The translations under genes and the position numbers were made by a program. A stretch of 5,478 nt of DNA from Clostridiales bacterium (lineage in GTDB: Bacteria > Bacillota > Clostridia > Oscillospirales > CAG-272), in the NCBI GenBank assembly GCA_016280525.1, contig JAEEGW010000317.1, positions 1 through 5,478 on the forward strand. Direction: 5' to 3'. Position 1 is the stretch's first letter; every line of letters begins with the position of its first letter. Shown here in pieces: positions 1-5,478 of the stretch. The notes beneath the pieces were generated by a model. It ran no database searches. It worked only from the letters and a program-made list of their open reading frames with translations, and was not told where the DNA came from.

Positions 1-1349
1 CCGGACGTCTGTATATCATCATACTCGATCACACCGTTGAAACCGAACTTCGTATCCCTGTTTCCGATCATGTTCAGAATATTATTATAGTCGGAAGTAT
101 TTTCGACCTTTAAATTGTTTACGGGAATATACAACAGCTCGCATCTGTAAAACAGACCGGGATCGCTGTCTTTGTAAATATCGTAAATCCGCTGCGCGTC
201 CACGTCGTACGTTCTGTCTATTTTAAGAAAATCAACGTTGTATTTTTTTACCGTGTTTTTGATAATGCTTCTGCTGTTTATCATGGCAAGCGACATACCG
301 ATATTCAGAAGACACAGACACATAAGAGAAACGAGAACGGTAACGATAAAGCGCGCTTTGCGTCTTTTGATATTAGCGCCCGCCTGCGACAGACAATTTT
401 TGAAGCTCATTGAGGCGCGGCGCAGTTTGAGCGGCGGCTCCGGCTTCGGCTCGGGAGCCTTATGCGGCGCAAAATCGCCGGGACTGTAACCTTCGTCCAC
501 CACGTCTATCATATCGGGATACGCAAGCACTACGTGCTGTTTGTCCGTCTCAAAAGTCAGATAGTTGTCGGATGAAGGATCGATATTGCTCTCTGCGTCC
601 TCCATAGTGAGCTTATAACCGGCTTTAACGAACATTATATTGTCGCGTATGAATTTGGTGTCGGCGTCCGCTCCGTGCTTTATACGGTCAATATCGCCGG
701 TTATGGCGCCGTCCTGCATGAAAATTATCCTGTCGCCGTATTTGTAAGCTATCTCGTTGTCGTGCGTGACGACGATAACGAGCCTTGATTTGCTTATTTT
801 TTTGAGCGCGACAAAAAGATCGTCGCCGGTAACGGAGTCAAGCGAGCCGGACGGCTCGTCCGCGAGGATCACCTCCGGCTGTTTTACAAGCGCGCGGGCG
901 ATCGCAACGCGCTGGCGCTGACCGCCGGACAACTCCGCGGGCTTTCTATAGCCGAGGCCGGCAAGACCTACGACGGAGAGCGCCTCGTCAATGCTTTCAA
1001 AATCAGAACGGTGATTCTGCAGCTTCAGCGCGAGCTCTATATTTTCATATATATTTCTGTTTTCAATAATATTGAAGTTCTGGAAAACGAAGCCTATGTA
1101 CGTGTTTCTGTAATCGTCAAGCTTTTGCGCGGACAGAGAAGAAAACGGGACTCCGTTTATATAAACGTCGCCTGACGTCGGACGGTCAAGTCCGCCCAAC
1201 ATATTCATCAAGGTGGATTTACCGCAGCCGGATTTGCCTAAGATCATTACCATACCCGTTTCCGGGAAGTCTATGGATATGCCTTTCAGCGCCTGGACCG
1301 CAAGTTTTCCTTTACCGTACGTTTTTGTCAGGTTTTTTACACAAAGCAT
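1..1349 (-). CDS. ABC transporter ATP-binding/permease fusion (MacB/FtsX type), N-terminal 449 residues, 3' end outside window
   Basis: My translation of the minus strand from ATG at 1349-1347 stays open to the window edge. Residues 1-215 form a complete ABC ATPase: Walker A GKSGCGKST at 38-46, Q-loop Gln90, signature LSGGQ at 140-144, Walker B with Asp164-Glu165, D-loop SGSLD at 167-171 and H-loop His196. This order and spacing match the MacB/LolD/FtsE group. Residues about 216-330 are a soluble, acidic linker with a Pro/Glu/Lys stretch at 298-306 (APEPKPEPP). It ends in a basic, amphipathic segment typical of the approach to an FtsX-type membrane domain. One transmembrane helix is visible at about 334-356, followed by the start of an extracytoplasmic domain (357-449). 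The remaining membrane helices must lie beyond the edge. Proteins of this class are mechanotransmission ABC systems that act in antimicrobial peptide resistance, lipoprotein or peptide export, or cell-wall control; the substrate cannot be read here. The start is supported by AAAGGG six bases upstream. The gene is divergent from the rhamnosidase gene. Confidence 0.93.
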   Translation of the reverse strand, partial: MLCVKNLTKTYGKGKLAVQALKGISIDFPETGMVMILGKSGCGKSTLMNMLGGLDRPTSGDVYINGVPFSSLSAQKLDDYRNTYIGFVFQNFNIIENRNIYENIELALKLQNHRSDFESIDEALSVVGLAGLGYRKPAELSGGQRQRVAIARALVKQPEVILADEPSGSLDSVTGDDLFVALKKISKSRLVIVVTHDNEIAYKYGDRIIFMQDGAITGDIDRIKHGADADTKFIRDNIMFVKAGYKLTMEDAESNIDPSSDNYLTFETDKQHVVLAYPDMIDVVDEGYSPGDFAPHKAPEPKPEPPLKLRRASMSFKNCLSQAGANIKRRKARFIVTVLVSLMCLCLLNIGMSLAMINSRSIIKNTVKKYNVDFLKIDRTYDVDAQRIYDIYKDSDPGLFYRCELLYIPVNNLKVENTSDYNNILNMIGNRDTKFGFNGVIEYDDIQTS

Positions 1350-1355
1350 AAAATA

Positions 1356-1362
1356 CCCTTTC
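1356..1362 (-). promoter_or_regulatory. Ribosome binding site of the ABC transporter gene
   Basis: On the minus strand GAAAGGG lies six bases before the ATG at 1349. It is a reasonable but not perfect Shine-Dalgarno match. It supports this ATG as the start, as does the protein then beginning exactly at the first beta strand of the ATPase fold (MLCVKNLTKTY). Confidence 0.65.
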
Positions 1363-1386
1363 GTAATGCATAATTTGTTTAGTTTG

Positions 1387-1415
1387 AGTATATCACAAAT
1401 CCAAGTTTTTTTCAA
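1387..1415 (-). promoter_or_regulatory. Sigma-A-type promoter of the ABC transporter gene, extended -10
   Basis: On the minus strand, TTGAAA (1415-1410, five of six matches to TTGACA) is followed by a 17-bp spacer and TATACT (1392-1387, five of six matches to TATAAT). A TG dinucleotide one base before the -10 makes it an extended -10 element. Transcription would start near 1380 and give a leader of about 30 bases that contains the ribosome binding site. This is a pattern match by eye, supported by ideal spacing and by its position directly upstream of the gene. Confidence 0.7.
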
Positions 1416-1452
1416 TTAAATTCCTTTAAATATACTGTTATTATATTTACGC

Positions 1453-1468
1453 AAAATACTTGTATTTT
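1453..1468. promoter_or_regulatory. Candidate operator: perfect 7+7 bp palindrome over the -35 of the rhamnosidase promoter
   Basis: AAAATAC, a TT centre and GTATTTT form a perfect inverted repeat with a two-base centre. It overlaps the proposed -35 hexamer at 1460-1465, where a bound dimeric regulator would compete with RNA polymerase. It is too AT-rich to make a convincing RNA hairpin and lies upstream of the expected transcript start, so a DNA-level site is the more natural reading. No regulator gene is in the window, and the regulator family cannot be named. AT-rich sequence makes short palindromes fairly common, so this is tentative. Confidence 0.4.
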
Positions 1469-1488
1469 TATAAAAGATGTGATATACT
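1460..1488 (+). promoter_or_regulatory. Sigma-A-type promoter of the rhamnosidase operon, extended -10
   Basis: TTGTAT (1460-1465, four of six matches to TTGACA) is followed by a 17-bp spacer and TATACT (1483-1488), with TG at 1480-1481 giving an extended -10. Transcription would start at about 1494-1496. This argues against the upstream GTG at 1479 as the translation start, because it would lie inside the promoter. The weaker -35 and the overlapping palindrome fit a regulated promoter. Confidence 0.68.
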
Positions 1489-1508
1489 GTAAAATGATAA
1501 ACTATTTT

Positions 1509-1513
1509 GTGAG
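1509..1513 (+). promoter_or_regulatory. Weak candidate ribosome binding site of the rhamnosidase gene
   Basis: Only GTGAG, seven bases before ATG 1521, resembles a Shine-Dalgarno element. No GGAGG-like sequence precedes ATG 1521, ATG 1494 or GTG 1479. The weak site contrasts with the excellent site of the next gene in the operon. Confidence 0.3.
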
Positions 1514-1520
1514 AACTGCC

Positions 1521-4196
1521 ATGAAAATTACCGATCTTAAATGCGAGCATATAAACGCTCAGCTTGACAAAATAAATAACGATATCTACTGCACGGACAA
1601 CGCAAGACCGCGTTTTTCGTTCTGCGTGCAGGAAACAGACAGCAATACGGAAGTCAGATACTATAAGCTGAAAGTCGCTTCTTCCAAAGAGCTTTTGGAC
1701 GACGGCGTGGGCGATATGTACGATTCCGGCGTCATATATTCGTCTGACACAAACGATATAGAATACAACGGCAAAACTCTATTGCCGCTATCCGTCTACT
1801 ATTTCAGAATTTACGCTATGGTAGGCGAAAAAGCGCTTAAAAGCCCTGTGGGCGCGTTTGCTACCGGTATCGGCGACACTGCGAGACTGCGCTCGCATTT
1901 CATAACAGCGGCTGACGGAACGCTTCAAAAATTCGCCGAAGCGGAAGGCAAAGGCGATCTTCCCGCGCCGTATTTCAGAAAAGACATAAACACGGAAAAA
2001 GAAGTATCTTTCGCATACGCATACGTCAGCTCGCTCGGAGTTTACGAGCTTTATATAAACGGAACGAACGTCAACCGCGCTAAATTCGCGCCCGGCTTTA
2101 CGGATTACAGAAAAACTCTGCAGTATAATTTCTACGACGTAACAAAATATATAAAAACCGGAGCGAATACGGTAGGCGCCATAGTCGGCGACGGTTGGTA
2201 TAAATCAAGCTTAAGCATCGTCGGCAGAAACAACTACGGCGACAAAACGGCGTTTTCCGCGTATTTTTACATCGTATACGAAGACGGCTCGTACGAAAGC
2301 GTTTACACTGACGAGAGCTGGGAGTGCTTTTCCGGCGCGTATATTTATACCGACAATCAGAACGGCGAATATTTTGACAGCCGCCTTGACGATAAGGACG
2401 TTTTCAAACCGAAGCATAAAAAGAGCGATTTGCCTCACGCCGTAAAATTCCACGCGCCGTTTCTGTTTGAAACCGATATAACGGCCGCGAAAGGCCCGGA
2501 CGTGCATGAAATGATACGCATAGTTCCCGTGTCGATAACAGAAGTAAAAGGCAGATATATCGTTGATATGGGGCAGAATATGGTAGGCGTAATATCGGCG
2601 CAGCTCAGGTGCAAAGCCGGCACGAAAGTCGTTTTCCGCCACGGTGAAATGTTGAATGACGCAAACGAAGGCGTCCGCGGATGCGACGGAGACAGAGGCA
2701 CGCTTTATACAAAAAATCTGCGCACGGCTGCTCAGACTGATACGTATATATGCAGCGGCAAAAATGACGTGTATTTTCCGCGTTTCACGTATCACGGCTT
2801 CCGTTACGTTGAGATCAGCGGCATAGATTACAAGCCTTCGCTTGAAGACATAACCGGCCACGTTATGTATTCGGCAAATGCAAAATCCGGCAGCGTTGAA
2901 ACGTCGGAGAATATGCTGAACAAGCTTGTCTCAAATATAACCTGGGGTTTGCGCGGCAATTCTTTTGCCATTCCAACGGACTGTCCTCAGCGCGACGAGC
3001 GCCTCGGCTGGACGGGCGACGCACAGGTGTTCTGCAAGTCCGCCTGCTACGGTGTTGACTGCCTGGAATTTTTCAAAAAGTATCTGAGAATCATAGTTGA
3101 CGCGCAGAAGCCGAACGGATCAGTTACGGATATAGCGCCCATGCTGAAATACAACAAAACAAACGACCTCGTCGGCAACGGCAACGCCGGCTGGGGCGAC
3201 GCGATTTTCATAATACCGTACACGTTATACAATATGTACGGCGACAAAAGCGTGCTTGAATATATCCTGCCGCATGCGGAAAAATATTTTGAATATCTGC
3301 AAAGCACGGCAAAAAACGATCTGCGGCCGGATTACGGCTACGGCGACTGGCTGTCCGTAAATGAGATCACACCGAAAGACGTGCTCGCCACAGCGTTTTA
3401 CGCGTATTCCGCTTATATCCTCTCGCAAATGTGCGCAGTTTTGAATATGACGGATAAAGCTGAATACTACAATAAACGCTTTAATGAAATTGCCGGATCT
3501 TTCAGAGATGAATATTTAACAGGCAACGGCAGAATTAAAGGCGATACGCAGTGCGTATATATCCTTGCACTCAAATTCGGACTTGTTTCGGGCGAAGAAA
3601 AAGATAAAGCCGTTGTGCATCTTAAACGCAAAATTAACGAAGCAAACGGGCATCTAAACACCGGTTTTTTGAGCGTCGGTTATCTTTTGCCGGTACTTTG
3701 TGACAGCGACCTGCCGGAGCTTGCATACGATATACTTTTGTGCGACACGTATCCGTCGTGGTTCTATTCGATCAAAAACGGCGCCACTACGATCTGGGAG
3801 CGCTGGAACAGCTATACTGCTGAAGACGGCTTCGGTGACGACGGGATGAACTCCTTCAACCATTATTCGCTCGGCAGCTGCTGCGAATGGATGTACGAAT
3901 ATATGGCGGGGATCAAACCCGCAAAGCCCGGTTTTAAAGAATTCTATTATAAACCGTTCCCGGATAAACGCGTTGACCGCATAAAAGTTTCTTATAACAG
4001 CTATAACGGTCAGATCATATCGGAGTGGAAGAGAACGGAAAAAGGATTCGATCTGCGCCTTACCGTACCGGTAAACACTAAAGCGATAATAACGCCGGAT
4101 TCAAAGCTTTATATGCCGGCTCTCATAGGCTATCAGAAGATAACGGAGAAAAAGACGTTAGGCTCCGGCGTCTATCTGTTCAAAATGATCTTGTAA
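1521..4196 (+). CDS. Alpha-L-rhamnosidase, glycoside hydrolase family 78, complete (891 aa)
   Basis: This enzyme (EC 3.2.1.40 class) removes terminal alpha-L-rhamnose from plant glycosides, pectin fragments or bacterial polysaccharides by an inverting mechanism. Numbered from Met at 1521, the domains in order are: an N-terminal beta-sandwich (about 3-125); the Bac_rhamnosid_N carbohydrate-binding-like domain (about 150-320, with GVYELYING at 173-181 and GEYFDSRLD near its end); a second beta-sandwich with DMGQNMVGV (about 335-440); the (alpha/alpha)6 catalytic barrel (about 450-790); and a C-terminal beta-sandwich to residue 891. The catalytic signature DCPQRDERLGWTGD runs from Asp487 to Asp500. 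Glu493 is the expected general acid and Asp487 and Asp500 are sugar-binding. Glu760 in TIWERW is the expected general base, with His781 in FNHYSLG after it. GWGDA (Trp558, Asp560) and GDW (608-610) are also conserved. Length and layout match full-length family members. No signal peptide is seen, so it probably acts in the cytoplasm on imported oligosaccharides. The frame is open further upstream to GTG 1479, but the promoter overlaps that codon; ATG 1494 is possible. Confidence 0.96.
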   Translation: MKITDLKCEHINAQLDKINNDIYCTDNARPRFSFCVQETDSNTEVRYYKLKVASSKELLDDGVGDMYDSGVIYSSDTNDIEYNGKTLLPLSVYYFRIYAMVGEKALKSPVGAFATGIGDTARLRSHFITAADGTLQKFAEAEGKGDLPAPYFRKDINTEKEVSFAYAYVSSLGVYELYINGTNVNRAKFAPGFTDYRKTLQYNFYDVTKYIKTGANTVGAIVGDGWYKSSLSIVGRNNYGDKTAFSAYFYIVYEDGSYESVYTDESWECFSGAYIYTDNQNGEYFDSRLDDKDVFKPKHKKSDLPHAVKFHAPFLFETDITAAKGPDVHEMIRIVPVSITEVKGRYIVDMGQNMVGVISAQLRCKAGTKVVFRHGEMLNDANEGVRGCDGDRGTLYTKNLRTAAQTDTYICSGKNDVYFPRFTYHGFRYVEISGIDYKPSLEDITGHVMYSANAKSGSVETSENMLNKLVSNITWGLRGNSFAIPTDCPQRDERLGWTGDAQVFCKSACYGVDCLEFFKKYLRIIVDAQKPNGSVTDIAPMLKYNKTNDLVGNGNAGWGDAIFIIPYTLYNMYGDKSVLEYILPHAEKYFEYLQSTAKNDLRPDYGYGDWLSVNEITPKDVLATAFYAYSAYILSQMCAVLNMTDKAEYYNKRFNEIAGSFRDEYLTGNGRIKGDTQCVYILALKFGLVSGEEKDKAVVHLKRKINEANGHLNTGFLSVGYLLPVLCDSDLPELAYDILLCDTYPSWFYSIKNGATTIWERWNSYTAEDGFGDDGMNSFNHYSLGSCCEWMYEYMAGIKPAKPGFKEFYYKPFPDKRVDRIKVSYNSYNGQIISEWKRTEKGFDLRLTVPVNTKAIITPDSKLYMPALIGYQKITEKKTLGSGVYLFKMIL

Positions 4197-4202
4197 AGGA
4201 GG
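4197..4202 (+). promoter_or_regulatory. Strong ribosome binding site of the exported-protein gene
   Basis: AGGAGG begins at the base directly after the rhamnosidase stop TAA and lies six bases before GTG 4209. It is a full Shine-Dalgarno match at near-optimal spacing. It fixes the GTG start and suggests that ribosomes ending on the rhamnosidase frame can reload here. Confidence 0.88.
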
Positions 4203-4208
4203 GGGAAC

Positions 4209-5478
4209 GTGAGAAATCTGATAAAAACAGCCGCGGTCATATTACTGATCTCGGTCGCCGCTTCTTTATTTTGTGCCGCGTCGTCGGGCGGATATAAAGA
4301 CAATATCAAATCGTCTAAAAATCTGGATACCTCACCGCTGCCTCCTACCCTGGAGCTGACTGCATCCTCCGGAGACTATTCCGCGTATCTCAACTGGAAG
4401 ACTACGGAAAACGGATCAAAAATAGAAGGATACGATATTAAGTATTATTCCGCGGACAACCCCGATACTGAACTCGGGATGATAGTTTTAACGCCCGAAC
4501 ATACGAGTGCGGTGATAAACGGTCTTTCGGGCGGCATTCGCCACATAATAAAGCTTACGGCGCACAGCAGCGCGGGAAGCACGACCGTGACGGCAACCGT
4601 AACGCCAAACGACCCGGACCTTGCTACCGTAACGGCTGTCAAAAACGAAATAGAATCGTCCTCCGTCGCAATACACATGAATCTTGCCAATACAAGAGAA
4701 ACGGTCTCCGCGTATCTGTTATCGTATTTCGGCAGATACAGCGAATACGGCGTAAAGATAAAAGACGTTATAATAACGGATTTTACGGCCGCTTTGCCTC
4801 TTTCGGAAGCCGATCCCGAAGCACAGCCCGGGCGTTTTACGTTTATTCTGGAACTGCAGAAGGGCAGCGCCTCACTTACAACGCGCAGGATCGAAGCGGA
4901 GATAGACAACAAAACGTCTATCGTATATCTTACCGCAAACAAATTCAGCGTTATGACCGGTGAAGAACTTACGGTAAGAGCCACAGCGCTTGATATTGAA
5001 GACAAGACGTTTTCGTGGTATCTTGCGTCAAGCGATAACGACGAAGGCGTGATGATGCAGAGCTCGGAATCAAACGCTTATGAAGTCAACACAACCAAAG
5101 CCGGAGAATACTACGTTTACTGCGTCTGCGGCGGCGTTTCGTCTTCAAGGATCAAACTGACTGTTACGGAGCCGTTTGTCGCCGTATCTGATATTGAACT
5201 TTCAACGGATATGATAACTGTATCGGAAGCAGTCGTGCTGCGCGCGGCGGTCTATCCGTCAAACGCAGCGAACAAGAACGTTATACTGTCAATAGAAAAC
5301 GACGGCGGTTGTCTTGCGGAGCTTTCCGGCAGGACGATAACCGCGTACAAGCCCGGTACGGTCACGTTAAAAGCGACCGTCAAAAACGGTTTGTCTGACG
5401 GAGACTATGAAAAAACGTTTTATATAACCGTAAGAGAAAGATCCGGCCAGCCGACCGACCCCGACGAAAACGATAAGC
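4209..5478 (+). CDS. Exported multidomain protein with FN3, Ig-like and Big_2 domains, N-terminal 423 residues, 3' end outside window
   Basis: The frame from GTG 4209 stays open to the window edge. Residues 1-24 form a signal peptide: Arg2 and Lys6, a hydrophobic core at 8-21, and likely signal peptidase I cleavage after CAA (22-24). Cys22 is preceded by Phe, so this is not a good lipobox. Residues 43-133 are a fibronectin type III domain (Trp63, GYDIKYY at 74-80, then the late-strand pattern ending TVTP). Residues 135-232 form a domain I cannot assign, with an alpha-helical stretch (TRETVSAYLLSYFGRY) and then ITDFTAALP and GRFTFILEL. Residues 238-320 are Ig-like (Trp270, GEYYVYC ending at Cys305). 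Residues 324-408 are a Big_2 domain (IELS, VYPSNAANKNV, YKPGTVTLKATVKNG). The fragment ends in an acidic, Pro-rich linker (PTDPDEND), so more domains probably follow. These folds serve as spacers or binding modules in secreted enzymes and surface proteins. A catalytic or cell-wall-anchoring domain may lie beyond the edge. It follows the rhamnosidase gene by 12 bp, probably in one operon. Confidence 0.9.
   Translation, partial: MRNLIKTAAVILLISVAASLFCAASSGGYKDNIKSSKNLDTSPLPPTLELTASSGDYSAYLNWKTTENGSKIEGYDIKYYSADNPDTELGMIVLTPEHTSAVINGLSGGIRHIIKLTAHSSAGSTTVTATVTPNDPDLATVTAVKNEIESSSVAIHMNLANTRETVSAYLLSYFGRYSEYGVKIKDVIITDFTAALPLSEADPEAQPGRFTFILELQKGSASLTTRRIEAEIDNKTSIVYLTANKFSVMTGEELTVRATALDIEDKTFSWYLASSDNDEGVMMQSSESNAYEVNTTKAGEYYVYCVCGGVSSSRIKLTVTEPFVAVSDIELSTDMITVSEAVVLRAAVYPSNAANKNVILSIENDGGCLAELSGRTITAYKPGTVTLKATVKNGLSDGDYEKTFYITVRERSGQPTDPDENDK

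Larger units (their letters stand above)
1430..1490 (+). repeat. Short direct repeat ATATACTGT, two copies 52 bp apart
   Basis: ATATACTGT occurs at 1430-1438 and again at 1482-1490, where it covers the -10 of the rightward promoter. Its first seven bases also occur on the minus strand at 1393-1387, over the -10 of the leftward promoter. The copy at 1430 has no credible -35 at the right distance, so it may be a chance AT-rich match, a decoy -10 or part of a regulator site. I give it low weight. Confidence 0.3.

Noticed and set aside
238..489. Plus-strand open frame of 83 codons with a hydrophobic start
   Set aside because: It is antisense to the transporter's first membrane helix, which explains the hydrophobic residues. 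It has no ribosome binding site and no recognisable domain.
1213..1419. Plus-strand open frame of 68 codons running from the transporter gene into the intergenic gap
   Set aside because: It lies opposite the Walker A region of the ABC ATPase, has no ribosome binding site, and reads through the leftward promoter; it is a shadow of the real gene.
1416..1431. TTAAA ... TTTAA inverted repeat in the middle of the intergenic gap
   Set aside because: The arms are only five bases and pure A/T; this is not distinguishable from background.
1428..1448. Second inverted repeat AAATATA ... TATATTT with a 7-base centre
   Set aside because: It is made only of A and T in an AT-rich gap, so a chance match is likely. 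It lacks a link to a promoter element of its own.
2211..2861. Minus-strand open frame of 216 codons
   Set aside because: It lies wholly opposite the well-supported rhamnosidase domains. Its composition (many Ala, Val, Phe, Arg) is what codon bias on the sense strand produces in antisense.
4266..4280. Possible lipoprotein lipobox at Cys22 of the exported protein
   Set aside because: The residues before the cysteine are Ser-Leu-Phe. Phe at the -1 position does not fit the usual small-residue rule, so signal peptidase I cleavage is more likely.
4445..5005. Minus-strand open frame of 186 codons
   Set aside because: It is antisense to the FN3 and following domains of the exported protein, rich in Ser and Val from the sense codon bias, with no recognisable family or promoter.

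Overview
The window holds one complete gene and two genes cut by the window edges. It reads like a Clostridia-type Firmicute, probably an uncultured gut or rumen lineage. The reasons are an AT-rich intergenic gap, frequent ATA codons, a strong AGGAGG ribosome-binding site with a GTG start, and a large N-terminal-ATPase/FtsX-type permease fusion. The organism call is an inference; no marker gene is present.

Layout. Positions 1-1349, minus strand: the first 449 residues of an ABC transporter ATP-binding/permease fusion of MacB/FtsX type. The gene runs off the left edge. Positions 1350-1520: a compact divergent promoter region. Each strand carries a good sigma-A-type promoter with a 17-bp spacer and an extended -10, and a perfect 7+7-bp palindrome lies across the -35 of the rightward promoter. 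Positions 1521-4196, plus strand: a complete, apparently cytoplasmic glycoside hydrolase family 78 alpha-L-rhamnosidase (891 aa) with its catalytic residues intact. Positions 4209-5478, plus strand: the first 423 residues of an exported protein built from a fibronectin type III domain, an unassigned domain, an Ig-like domain and a Big_2 domain. It starts 12 bp after the rhamnosidase stop and runs off the right edge.

How the genes may work together. The rhamnosidase and the exported protein look like one operon read from the promoter at 1460-1488. A plausible but unproven reading is that the exported protein binds or processes rhamnose-containing plant or microbial glycans at the cell surface, and the internal rhamnosidase trims imported oligosaccharides. 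The divergent transporter is of the MacB/FtsX class, which usually exports or removes substrates from the membrane rather than importing sugars, so it may only share the promoter region. I see no mobile element, CRISPR array, tRNA or rRNA. I did not find a clearly new biological system. The points most worth following up are the shared promoter region with its candidate operator, the unassigned domain in the exported protein, and the physical pairing of that protein with a rhamnosidase.
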